NCBI RefSeq assembly: GCF_000374825.1
Contig: NZ_KB895377.1
Span: 1-64,000 of the forward strand
Length of the DNA: 64,000 bases
Direction: 5' to 3'
Source of the DNA: Paenibacillus sanguinis 2301083 = DSM 16941
Lineage (GTDB): Bacteria > Bacillota > Bacilli > Paenibacillales > Paenibacillaceae
Under the pieces are notes generated by a model. The model was given only the letters and a program-made list of their open reading frames with translations. It did no database searches and was not told the DNA's origin. Shown piece after piece: positions 54,507 through 62,565 of this stretch. The translations under genes were made by a program, and so were the position numbers. How positions within the stretch are numbered: the stretch's first letter is position 1; every line of letters starts with the position of its first letter.

Positions 54507-55028
54507 TTAACCAAGCAGTGCTTTGACGGCGGCAACCGGCTTGTCGTAATCCGGATGCTCGGTCATTTCCTTGAGCACTTCTACGTATTGAATCTTGTTG
54601 TCCTTGTCAATGACGAAGACGGCACGCATGTCTAGGGCAAATTCCTTGATCAGGACGCCATAAGCTTTGCCGAAGGCGTTATCTTTATAATCGGACAAGG
54701 TGATCACCCGGTCAACGCCGGCTGCTCCGCACCAGCGGGCTTGGGCGAATGGGAGGTCAGCGCTGACCGTCAGCACGACGACATCTTCTCCAAGAGCGGA
54801 GGCCTCCTGGTTGAAGCGGCGAGTCTGGGCATCGCAGACACCGGTATCCAGCGAAGGGACTACGCTGATCAGTTTGATCTTGCCACTATAATCCTGGAGG
54901 GTTGCTTCCTCCAGCAAGTTTTTATGCAGGTGGAATTCAGGTGCCGTGTCGCCAACCTTAAGCTCGGGACCAATCAGTGTAAGCGGATTGCCTTTGAATG
55001 TAGCTACATTTGTGCGTTCTTGCGACAT
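54507..55028 (-). CDS. tpx: Thiol peroxidase Tpx
   Basis: 173 aa atypical 2-Cys peroxiredoxin that reduces hydrogen and alkyl peroxides with thioredoxin. Peroxidatic Cys in [16 protein letters not shown] (Cys 65) and resolving Cys in ARWCGAAG (Cys 100). ATG 55028 has the SD AGGAGG at eight bases; ATG 55034 is too close to it. Confidence 0.95.
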   Translation of the reverse strand: MSQERTNVATFKGNPLTLIGPELKVGDTAPEFHLHKNLLEEATLQDYSGKIKLISVVPSLDTGVCDAQTRRFNQEASALGEDVVVLTVSADLPFAQARWCGAAGVDRVITLSDYKDNAFGKAYGVLIKEFALDMRAVFVIDKDNKIQYVEVLKEMTEHPDYDKPVAAVKALLG

Positions 55029-55140
55029 GTACATATCCTCCTAATTTAATCAATTTATTTATTGGTTCAAAATTAATTATAATCGTTTTAAAAAGAAAAT
55101 GTCCAATACAAGGAAAAAACGTGGGTAAAGGAAGGATAAA

Positions 55141-55755
55141 ATGATTTTTCTGCGATATGAAAATTGGAGGAGCTACCTCCGGTATTATCCCGTAACCTGC
55201 TTGATTATGGCGGCGAATATTGCCATGTTTATCGTTTTATGGCTAAATGGAGGGTCGACTAACCCGGCAACATTGGTGAAGTTCGGAGCGATGGTTGATT
55301 TTGGCCCATTCGCTACAGAGCAGTGGCGGTTATTCACGGCCATGTTCCTGCATAACGGATTTAACCACTTGTTCTCCAACTCTTTTGCCATTCTGGTGTT
55401 TGCTCCGCCGCTGGAGAGGATGCTCGGTCACTGGCGGTACGCACTGCTCTATTTAGGCAGTGGCCTGGTGGGGAATGCAATCAGCATGGGGGTGTATCGG
55501 CTTAGTTCAGACCCTCATATCTCTGTGGGAGCCTCAGGAGCCGTCTATGGGGTCTATGGGGCGTTTCTATACATTGCCTTGTTCCAGCGTCAACTGATGG
55601 ATACAAGCTCGCGCAAGACGTTGTATAGCCTGCTCATGGTAGGTGGAGTTTACTCTCTGCTCATTCCGCAAATTAACCTGGCTGCCCATCTGGGTGGCTT
55701 GGTGGGAGGATTTTTCATCTACGGCTTAATCATTCGCTTGTTAAAACGGCGTTGA
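55141..55755 (+). CDS. Rhomboid-family intramembrane serine protease
   Basis: 204 aa, six membrane helices. Catalytic Ser in VGASGAVYG (TM4), His in AAHLGGLVGG (TM6), and HNGFNHLFSN in TM2. The substrate cannot be read from sequence. A leader of about 60 bp after the divergent tpx. Confidence 0.93.
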   Translation: MIFLRYENWRSYLRYYPVTCLIMAANIAMFIVLWLNGGSTNPATLVKFGAMVDFGPFATEQWRLFTAMFLHNGFNHLFSNSFAILVFAPPLERMLGHWRYALLYLGSGLVGNAISMGVYRLSSDPHISVGASGAVYGVYGAFLYIALFQRQLMDTSSRKTLYSLLMVGGVYSLLIPQINLAAHLGGLVGGFFIYGLIIRLLKRR

Positions 55756-55847
55756 ACCCAGGGAATGTAAATGGTACATTAAATTTATAGTAATTCCAGC
55801 CCTAATTCCGAGGTTCGTAGCAAAAGCGAAATGGAGCGATCAGACTC

Positions 55848-56756
55848 GTGGAATTGAGACAACTGCAATACTTTGTGAAAGTGGCGAGGAAAGAGCATGT
55901 CACGCAAGCCGCCGAGGAGCTGCATGTTGCGCAATCGGCGGTGAGCCGGCAAATTCACCAGCTTGAGCAGGAGCTGGGAGTGAGCCTGTTTATGCAAAAG
56001 GGCAGAAATCTTCAGTTGACCGCTGTCGGACAGTTGTTCTGCGGCCGAGTAGAGTCGGTTCTGAAGGATTTGGAGCGGGCCGTTAACGAGGTGCACGAAT
56101 TTCTGGATCCCGAGCGGGGAGAAATCCGGCTTGGCTTCCCCAACAGTCTTGGCATTCATATGATTCCCAGTGTGGTGGCAGAGTTCCGCAAGCTGTATCC
56201 AAATGTAAAATTTCGCTTCAAGCAGGGTACTTATCCGACTCTGATTCGGGATACCGTTGCCGGAGAGATCGATTTGGCTTTTATTTCCCCGTTCCCGGAA
56301 AATCATGATCAGGTTACGGGGAACGTGATGCTGACTGAGGATCTGGTGGCGATCCTGCCGCCGGGACATCCTTTGGCCGAAGAGCAGGGCATTAAGCTTA
56401 GTCAGTTGAAGGATGAGAAATTTATTTTGTTCAGTAAGGGATATTCCCTGCGCCCCATTGTTTGGCAGGCTTGTCTTGAGGCTGGCTTTACGCCCAAGAT
56501 TGCCTTTGAAGGAGAGGAGACGGACACGATCCGTGGCCTGGTAGCTGCGGGAATGGGGGTTAGTCTTCTTCCGGAAATGGCTTTGTTTCAGAGCTTTACC
56601 TTGCAGCCGGTTCGTGTGCGCGTGTATGAACCAAAGGTAACCCGGACGATTGGTCTGATTCACCGCTCGGACGAGAAGCTGCCGTTAGTGGCCCAGTCAT
56701 TTCGAGTGTTCCTGCTGGAGTATTTTGGTCTTCAGGTAGACACACCGCCGCATTAG
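55848..56756 (+). CDS. LysR-family regulator, GltC-like
   Basis: 302 aa. N-terminal winged HTH (ELRQLQYFVKVARKEHVTQA then AQSAVSRQIHQLEQELG), then an effector domain. It closely resembles Bacillus GltC (EHV.EAA, LHVAQSA.SRQI, LDP.RG, GLV.AGMGV.LLPE), the glutamate synthase activator. No gltAB neighbours are seen, so the target here may differ. GTG start; SD GGAG at about 12 bases. Confidence 0.88.
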   Translation: MELRQLQYFVKVARKEHVTQAAEELHVAQSAVSRQIHQLEQELGVSLFMQKGRNLQLTAVGQLFCGRVESVLKDLERAVNEVHEFLDPERGEIRLGFPNSLGIHMIPSVVAEFRKLYPNVKFRFKQGTYPTLIRDTVAGEIDLAFISPFPENHDQVTGNVMLTEDLVAILPPGHPLAEEQGIKLSQLKDEKFILFSKGYSLRPIVWQACLEAGFTPKIAFEGEETDTIRGLVAAGMGVSLLPEMALFQSFTLQPVRVRVYEPKVTRTIGLIHRSDEKLPLVAQSFRVFLLEYFGLQVDTPPH

Positions 56757-56816
56757 AGCAAGAGTATTTTTTGTAAAGGCTATCTTACCTTTGATGATGC
56801 ATTCCAAGAGCGAACG

Positions 56817-56860
56817 AAAAAAAGCTGCCAGGTCCTCGAATTCAAGAGCCTGGCAGCTTT
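56817..56860. terminator. Bidirectional terminator
   Basis: AAAGCTGCCAGG pairs with CCTGGCAGCTTT (16-base loop); A-run before and T after serve the gltC-like and yugP genes. Confidence 0.85.
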
Positions 56861-56886
56861 GATATTTATTTGGCCTTTAACTTGGA

Positions 56887-57567
56887 TTAATCGCGATTGC
56901 CTGCAAAAATCAGGATATAGCGAAGCAATTCCAGGAGTGAGATCAGCGCAGCCGCTACATAAGTCAAAGCAGCTGCATTAAGCACTTTGCCTACTCCGCG
57001 AGATTCATCATGAGTGACGAAGCCTTGAGACACCATAATTTTACGAGCTCTGCTGCTGGCGTTAAATTCCACCGGCAAGGTAACCAGCTGGAACAAGACA
57101 GCGGCTGAGAAGAAGATGATGCCTAGTCCAATCAGGTTGAAGGCATTAAATATAAAGCCGGCAATCAACAGTAAAGGAGCTATGCCGGAAGCGAAATTAA
57201 CAACCGGGAACATCCGGTGGCGCATGACCAGCATCGGGTATTTCTCCTTATGCTGGATGGCATGACCCACCTCATGGCAGGCTACGGCTACAGCCGAGAT
57301 GGAGCTTTCATAATAAACCGGCTCCGATAAACGGACGACGCGATGAATCGGGTCGTAGTGGTCGGATAGTGTACCGCGTACCGGTTCAATCGGCACATCG
57401 TAGAGGCCGTGGGCATCCAGCATCCGCCGTGCAGCATCATGACCGGTTAGGCCGTACATATTTTGTACTTTGGCCCATTTGTTGAAAGTACCCTTGACCC
57501 GGAACTGGGCCCACAAAGAAAGCCCGAAGGCAAGCAAAATCGGGATTAGCATGACATCTGAATACAT
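56887..57567 (-). CDS. Zinc metallopeptidase, YugP family
   Basis: 226 aa. A membrane anchor at the N-terminus, zinc motif HEVGHAIQH, then two or three hydrophobic segments and a final membrane helix. Member of the neutral zinc metallopeptidase YugP group; substrate unknown. ATG 57567 follows GGAGG at eight bases. Confidence 0.9.
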   Translation of the reverse strand: MYSDVMLIPILLAFGLSLWAQFRVKGTFNKWAKVQNMYGLTGHDAARRMLDAHGLYDVPIEPVRGTLSDHYDPIHRVVRLSEPVYYESSISAVAVACHEVGHAIQHKEKYPMLVMRHRMFPVVNFASGIAPLLLIAGFIFNAFNLIGLGIIFFSAAVLFQLVTLPVEFNASSRARKIMVSQGFVTHDESRGVGKVLNAAALTYVAAALISLLELLRYILIFAGNRD

Positions 57568-57654
57568 CAATCATTCCTCCAATTTCTTTAATTAATTATG
57601 TCCTGCCTCATAATGAACGACAACGACCTAGCTATATGCCAGTTTTAAGCTAGT

Positions 57655-58179
57655 CTATGAGAGAGGACTATTGTTCATGAGCACGCGGATGGCTTCCATA
57701 CAGGCGAGACTCTTGGGCAGCAAGTGAGCAAAAGCCCGTTGCGCCTGATTAGGCTGCATATTGGAAATAAGCGGCTCTAACTCCTTCACTTCCCGTTCAA
57801 GCTGCTGCATGTGGAGCTCCAGCGAGCTTAATCTCTCAGAGACTTGTTCCTCCGGCGTTACTCGTCTCCACAGGTCCAACTTCTCGCGGATTTCATCCAA
57901 CGTATATTTCTCTTGTTTCCATTGATTAATACGTTTCAGCCGGTTTAAGGTTTCAGCGCTGTACAGGCGGTAGTTCTTCTGGGTCCTTTTTTCGGGAGAA
58001 ACAAGCCCAAGCTTTGTATAGTAGTCTATCGTACGTTCGCTTACGGCAGCGGCTTTGGCCAATTCTCCAATCCGGTACAGTTTAGTTACTCCAATGACAT
58101 CACCTCTCCTGCCTGAAGTCCAATTACTTATTTTTATATGCTGTTCTTTTATGATACTGAACAATAAGTGTACAGTCAA
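57655..58179 (-). CDS. MerR-family regulator (start uncertain)
   Basis: N-terminal winged HTH (YRIGELAKAAAVSERTIDYY, then TKLGLVSPEKRT) followed by a long dimer coiled coil (LSSLELHMQQLEREVKELEP). About 145 aa are recognisable. The longest conventional start, TTG 58179, adds 30 residues without family likeness and has no SD. A strong SD (AGGAGAGGTG, 58110-58101) lies seven bases before an in-frame ATT at 58095; the ATG between is out of frame and hits a stop after four codons. So the real start may be ATT, or there is a base error. Effector unknown; no Cys metal site is visible. Confidence 0.8.
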   Translation of the reverse strand: MTVHLLFSIIKEQHIKISNWTSGRRGDVIGVTKLYRIGELAKAAAVSERTIDYYTKLGLVSPEKRTQKNYRLYSAETLNRLKRINQWKQEKYTLDEIREKLDLWRRVTPEEQVSERLSSLELHMQQLEREVKELEPLISNMQPNQAQRAFAHLLPKSLACMEAIRVLMNNSPLS

Positions 58180-58217
58180 ACGTCACGCTTTATTTTTATT
58201 AGTAACTATAAATTGAT

Positions 58218-58234
58218 TGTATATAGATATTACA
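58218..58234 (+). promoter_or_regulatory. Possible upstream GlnR/TnrA site
   Basis: TGTAT-N7-TTACA differs at one position from TGTNA-N7-TNACA. It lies about 100 bp before the amtB transcription start. Confidence 0.4.
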
Positions 58235-58282
58235 TACAATGTTACCATAAGTGCAAATAATCACTTTTTTTGAAAAAAAGTA

Positions 58283-58312
58283 TTGTCATATCTATTATTT
58301 TAGCCTTATAAT
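58283..58312 (+). promoter_or_regulatory. amtB promoter
   Basis: TTGTCA (58283-58288), 18 bp, TATAAT (58307-58312). Confidence 0.7.
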
Positions 58313-58332
58313 CACCTTAACAATTCATTTTG

Positions 58333-58349
58333 TGTTAGAAAACTTAACA
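58333..58349 (+). promoter_or_regulatory. GlnR/TnrA box of amtB
   Basis: TGTTA-GAAAACT-TAACA is a perfect match to the TGTNA-N7-TNACA consensus. It sits just downstream of the -10, where binding would block transcription, and 19 bp before the start codon. Confidence 0.8.
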
Positions 58350-58367
58350 TTAGGGGAGTGTTAAAGG

Positions 58368-59759
58368 ATGAAGAAAAAGTGGCTCTACGGTTTGGTGGTG
58401 TTTCTGGCAGCCTTCTCGTTTCCGGTATCTGCTTTTGCTGCTGAGGGCGAGGTCAGCAGCGCGGTGCTGGAACTGGGACTTAACTCTTTGTTCGTGTTCG
58501 TAGCAGCAATGCTGGTGTTCTTTATGCAAGCAGGTTTTGCTTTGCTGGAGGCAGGGACGGTTCGTATGAAGAATGCGGGTCATGTAGCTGGTAAAACAGT
58601 ATTGACCTTGGGGATTTCCGTTCTTGCTTGGTGGCTGTTTGGATTCGGTTTCGCCTTTGGCGACGGCAACAGCTTCCTTGGTACAACGGGTTTCTTCTTC
58701 GGGGGAGAAGGCGATATTGGTTCGTTCAGCGTCTTTGCCGAAGTCGGGGTTCCGCTTAATCTGATGTTCCTGTTCCAAATGGCTTTTGCCGCCGTTTCAC
58801 TGGCGATTGCCTGCGGCGGGATGGCTGAGCGGGCGAAGCTTAGCGTTTATATCGTATTTGGGACCATCTTCGTTGTCATCATTTATCCAATCGTAGCTCA
58901 CTGGGTATGGGGCGGCGGATGGCTTGGCAACCTTGGCATGCAGGATTATGCCGGCTCTACAGTTGTTCACTTAACGGGCGCAACTGCGGCTCTGGCAGCA
59001 ACGATTTTGCTCAAACCACGGCTTGGCAAATACAATAAGGATGGGAAGCCCAACAGTATTCCGGGTCATAACCAAGTGTTGACGGTACTGGGCGTTATTA
59101 TCCTGTGGATCGGTTGGTTTGGCTTTAACCCAGGCAGTGCCTTGACACCGCTTGGTGATGGATTCTTCGGCTACGTGCTGATGACAACGAATCTGGCCGC
59201 TGCTGCCGGTGCGGTTGCCGCCTTGCTGATCTCTTGGATCGTCATGGGCAAATCCGATATTCCAAGTATGCTAAACGGGGTGCTGGCCGCTCTCGTAGCC
59301 ATTACTGGCTCCTGCGCATTCGTTGAAGCCTGGGCTGCCGTTATCATCGGTGCGGTTGCAGGTATTATCACCTTCTTCACAGCAAGATGGTTTGAGCGTG
59401 CCGGTCTGGACGATCCGATCTATGCCTTCTCCGTCCACGGGATTGCCGGTGTATGGGGCGCGATTTCTACAGGCTTGTTCGCAGCACCTCACCTGGTAGA
59501 GACGACTGGAGTTGGTGCTCCAGGCTTGCTCTACGGCGGTGGCTTTGGACAATTGGGAGTGCAGTTGCTTGGGGTTATCGGAACCTTTGCTTTCGTACTT
59601 GTATTGTCCTTCCTGATCCTTGGCGGCATGAAGTGGCTGATGGGTCTGCGTGTAACGGAAGAAGAGGAAACCATGGGTCTGGATATCAGTGAACACGGCA
59701 CCTATGGCTACCCTGAGCAAATGAATCTGTTGAATAAGAACGGTATCTCCGCTGATTAA
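58368..59759 (+). CDS. amtB: Ammonium transporter AmtB
   Basis: 463 aa. Signal-like N-terminus then 11 membrane helices. The twin pore His are at 201 (GSTVVHLTGATAA) and 357 (YAFSVHGIAGVWG); the Asp of DYAGS that stabilises helix packing is present. It conducts NH3/NH4+ and is active under nitrogen limitation. SD TTAAAGG. Controlled by GlnR/TnrA, judging from the box upstream. No glnK follows, unusually; a nucleotidyltransferase comes 68 bp later. Confidence 0.96.
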   Translation: MKKKWLYGLVVFLAAFSFPVSAFAAEGEVSSAVLELGLNSLFVFVAAMLVFFMQAGFALLEAGTVRMKNAGHVAGKTVLTLGISVLAWWLFGFGFAFGDGNSFLGTTGFFFGGEGDIGSFSVFAEVGVPLNLMFLFQMAFAAVSLAIACGGMAERAKLSVYIVFGTIFVVIIYPIVAHWVWGGGWLGNLGMQDYAGSTVVHLTGATAALAATILLKPRLGKYNKDGKPNSIPGHNQVLTVLGVIILWIGWFGFNPGSALTPLGDGFFGYVLMTTNLAAAAGAVAALLISWIVMGKSDIPSMLNGVLAALVAITGSCAFVEAWAAVIIGAVAGIITFFTARWFERAGLDDPIYAFSVHGIAGVWGAISTGLFAAPHLVETTGVGAPGLLYGGGFGQLGVQLLGVIGTFAFVLVLSFLILGGMKWLMGLRVTEEEETMGLDISEHGTYGYPEQMNLLNKNGISAD

Positions 59760-59827
59760 GCACAGCTCAGGGCAGAGACCATTCTCGTCTCGGGCGCTCA
59801 TCCGGGAATAAGAAAGGAAGTTGGGAC

Positions 59828-60919
59828 ATGAGTCACGATATGGCCATGAATAACGAGCGTTTGTCAGCGATCCGCTTGGCATCGTCTCCCGAATTGCTTA
59901 GGACGGCCAGGATCGATGAGCAGAACCGCCTGTATGCCAAGCTGACTACCACGCCCATCCGGGCATGGAATATGGAAGCTTCGGAACTACATGATGCGGT
60001 CATGACCCAAGCATGTCAAATCGGTGAAGATGAAATGATGCAGGAGGGCTTCGGCCCTCCTCCTTCTCATTATGCATTTATTGCCTTGGGTAGTGCAGGA
60101 CGGGCAGAGCCAACCTTGTGGAGCGACCAGGATAATGGCTTGATATATGGCGGGGATCAAACAGAGCAGGTCACCTCTTATTTTGAAAAATTTGGCACTA
60201 GGTTCTCAGCCATTTTGGAGCAGGTGGGATATCCGCTATGTTCAGGGAATGTCATGGTATCCAATCCGCTGTGGCGAGGCAACTTGCAGACTTGGGCGAG
60301 GCGATTCATGGGCTGGCGCGACATACTTGGTTGGGAGCAGGTCCGCTACTTGATGATCGCTTCCGACATGCGCCATATCTGCGGTGATGTAAGCTTGACT
60401 TCGGCTCTGCGGCGGACGCTTAAGGAGATTATGGAGCTGGATCAGGGCATACAGCGGGATATGAATACAGCGATTTTGCGCAATACCGTTCGGCATAAGG
60501 CTGCGTTGAATATTTTGGGGCAAGTAATCACAGAGCCTACCGGTGAGCATGCCGGAGATTTTGATGTGAAGTACGGGATGTATATTCCTATAGTAAACGC
60601 GGTACGTTATCTGGCTCTGCAATACGGCATCGATTCGTCCTCGACCTGGGAGCGAATCTCTCAGCTTTACCAGCTTGAAGCGGTACCGGCCCGGTGGATG
60701 GAATCCTGTCGCCGCGCCTTTGATACCGCGGTCAGGTTGAGATCGATGGTTCTGCCTGCCATCGAGGACGGCCTGCTGACAGGAACTCACTACCTGCCGC
60801 AGGAGATGCTGAAGCAGAAGGAGATTCGGCGGGAACTGCGGGAAGCGCTCAGTACCGTTAGATTGATGTACCGGACGCTTCAAAGGCAACACCGGTATGC
60901 GGAAAGGAAAGGGCTATGA
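59828..60919 (+). CDS. DUF294-type nucleotidyltransferase (GlnD-like)
   Basis: 363 aa. Nucleotidyltransferase motif GSAGRAEPTLWSDQDNGLIY (residues 88-107) keeps the G-S and D-x-D of the pol-beta fold as in GlnD and DUF294 proteins. The C-terminal part is an all-helical DUF294-like substrate-binding region. No CBS or cNMP-binding domain is present, unlike many relatives. By analogy it may uridylylate or adenylylate a protein; the partner is unknown. SD AAAGGAAG. Its stop overlaps the exonuclease start (ATGA), so the two are coupled. Confidence 0.85.
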   Translation: MSHDMAMNNERLSAIRLASSPELLRTARIDEQNRLYAKLTTTPIRAWNMEASELHDAVMTQACQIGEDEMMQEGFGPPPSHYAFIALGSAGRAEPTLWSDQDNGLIYGGDQTEQVTSYFEKFGTRFSAILEQVGYPLCSGNVMVSNPLWRGNLQTWARRFMGWRDILGWEQVRYLMIASDMRHICGDVSLTSALRRTLKEIMELDQGIQRDMNTAILRNTVRHKAALNILGQVITEPTGEHAGDFDVKYGMYIPIVNAVRYLALQYGIDSSSTWERISQLYQLEAVPARWMESCRRAFDTAVRLRSMVLPAIEDGLLTGTHYLPQEMLKQKEIRRELREALSTVRLMYRTLQRQHRYAERKGL

Positions 60920-61650
60920 AAGAACCGATGAAGGGAAATGGCGGATTTTGGGATGTCTTGAGGGGCGGAGGGATGTCGCCGAAAATTGCATCCATGCTGG
61001 GTGCTCCCAGCGCACAGCAAATCGCGTTCGTTCGGTCCTTGACCAAGGGGCAGCGACGTCCGGAGACACTCCATGTTCCATTGACCCAACTAAAAACAGC
61101 AGTCTTCGATTTGGAGACGACAGGGTTTCATTACCATTATGGTGATGAAATTTTGTCCTTTGGCGCAGTGAAGGTGGAAGGTGAAATGACTAGCGAAGAG
61201 ACCTATTATTCATTGGTGAAGCCAGTCTGCTCAATCCCCGAACGTATCGTTGAGCTTACCGGCATTACGGCGGAAATGACCGAGTCTGCTCCTCCGCTGC
61301 TGCAAGCCTTGCGTGAGTTCATGGCCTTTGTTGATGACCGAGTGCTGGTGGCGCATGGAAGCGCGCATGACAAGGCCTTCCTGGATGTGGCTCTCTGGAA
61401 AACGACAAAAGCCCATCTGGGCCATCGTGTTCTGGATACAATGATGATTGCCCGCAAGCTGGAGCCTGATCGGAAGATTGCCGGCCTGGACGATTGGCTG
61501 GAGGTCTACGGTATCCCGATCACCCTGCGTCACCATGCCCTGGAGGATTCCAAAATGACGGCATCTTTATGGACGGCCCTGATTGCTCGTCTCACCGATT
61601 GCGGGGTCATTACGCTAGGTGATCTGTACACCTTCTTAAGCAAGACGTAA
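60916..61650 (+). CDS. DEDDh 3'-5' exonuclease (DnaQ-like)
   Basis: 244 aa. Exo I FDLETTG (Asp 65, Glu 67), Exo II-type Asp in VLVAHGSAHDKAFLD, and Exo III HHALEDSK with general-base His. A 60-residue N-terminal extension is unusual. Related to the epsilon-subunit exonucleases; stand-alone members degrade single-stranded DNA or RNA. Coupled to the GlnD-like gene, and pairing of these two families occurs in other bacteria (from memory). Confidence 0.9.
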   Translation: MKEPMKGNGGFWDVLRGGGMSPKIASMLGAPSAQQIAFVRSLTKGQRRPETLHVPLTQLKTAVFDLETTGFHYHYGDEILSFGAVKVEGEMTSEETYYSLVKPVCSIPERIVELTGITAEMTESAPPLLQALREFMAFVDDRVLVAHGSAHDKAFLDVALWKTTKAHLGHRVLDTMMIARKLEPDRKIAGLDDWLEVYGIPITLRHHALEDSKMTASLWTALIARLTDCGVITLGDLYTFLSKT

Positions 61651-61710
61651 AACAAACAGAAAATCATACTCTTATCCATCATGGTCCATTTAAATATTAC
61701 GTTCAGCAAC

Positions 61711-61750
61711 ATAAGCCGTCCGGTTTGCGGGCGGCTTATTGCTTGATTTC
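61711..61750 (+). terminator. Terminator of the amtB operon
   Basis: ATAAGCCGTCCG pairs with CGGGCGGCTTAT (GTTTG loop, one G-U), then a T-rich tail. Confidence 0.8.
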
Positions 61751-61857
61751 TGTCTGAATCTTTGGCCTGTTTGTAAAAAATCGTTTAAACAGGGTACAAT
61801 AATAGCGTAAAGTGAGCCTGGCAGGAAAATACAACGGACATAAGAGGGACAACACTA

Positions 61858-62451
61858 ATGAAGCGAAACCGATGGATTTGGGCCGCATTGCTCATATTGT
61901 TGGGCGTGGCGATCATGGACCGGGGGGTTCAGGAGGGCTGGTGGAACGGATTTGGCGAGAGAGATAGCTCAACAACGGAGGGCAAAGATAGCTCGCTGGC
62001 CGCTATGGCTGCTGCCGAAGGCACACCTAAGCCGGGAGCTGCGGTTCCTTCATTCAGCCTTTCTGGAATGGACGGAAATGAGTATAAGGTTGGAGGCAAA
62101 CGGGATAAGGTGCTGCTCTTAAATTTCTGGGCATCCTGGTGTGGCCCTTGCAAAGACGAGGCTCCGGATCTGGTTGCGCTTGCCGGGAAATATAAGGATT
62201 CACTGGATATTTATGCGGTCAATGTGACGCAATACGATAATCTGGAGGATGCCGAGAAGTTTGTCAAAGATTATGGTCTTACCTTCCCGGTGCTGATGGA
62301 CCGGGGAGAAGAGGTGTTTCAAGGTTTTGGAGGAAGAGCTTTTCCCACTAATGTTCTCGTAGATCGGGAAGGGATCATTAGAGATGTTATTCTTGGGACG
62401 CTGCCCTCGAAGGATCTAGAGGCAAAGCTCAAACAGATAATGGAATCTTGA
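61858..62451 (+). CDS. TlpA/ResA-like thiol-disulfide oxidoreductase
   Basis: 197 aa. N-terminal signal-anchor (WIWAALLILLGVAIM), spacer, then a thioredoxin fold with active site NFWASWCGPCKDEAP and the conserved cis-Pro in GRAFPTNVLVD. Acts outside the membrane as a reductant, for example for apocytochrome c or other secreted proteins. No ccd genes are nearby, so the partner is unknown. SD AAGAGGGA. Confidence 0.9.
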   Translation: MKRNRWIWAALLILLGVAIMDRGVQEGWWNGFGERDSSTTEGKDSSLAAMAAAEGTPKPGAAVPSFSLSGMDGNEYKVGGKRDKVLLLNFWASWCGPCKDEAPDLVALAGKYKDSLDIYAVNVTQYDNLEDAEKFVKDYGLTFPVLMDRGEEVFQGFGGRAFPTNVLVDREGIIRDVILGTLPSKDLEAKLKQIMES

Positions 62452-62458
62452 TTCAGAG

Positions 62459-62507
62459 AAACAGGGATGTCCCGCCGCGTTCATAGTTAGCGCCGGACAT
62501 CCCTGTT
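62459..62507. terminator. Terminator between tlpA-like and cimA
   Basis: AACAGGGATGTCC pairs with GGACATCCCTGTT around a 22-base loop; the tail is only moderately T-rich. Confidence 0.65.
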
Positions 62508-62517
62508 ATTTATATTA

Positions 62518-62535
62518 AGAGGTAGTTCAAAAAAG
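62518..62535 (+). repeat. Short interspersed repeat (type 1), second copy
   Basis: AGAGGTAGTTCAAAAAAG, one mismatch to 18722-18739. Confidence 0.5.
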
Positions 62536-62555
62536 CCGTCTTCCCAAGACGAAGC
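62527..62555 (-). terminator. Terminator of cimA
   Basis: On the minus strand, CGTCTT pairs with AAGACG (GGG loop), followed by GCTTTTTTG. Confidence 0.75.
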
Positions 62556-62565
62556 AGTTCGAGGA

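Noticed and set aside
55785..56663. 292-codon ORF on the minus strand covering nearly all of the GltC-like gene
   Set aside because: Antisense shadow of a clear LysR gene; no SD, no family likeness.
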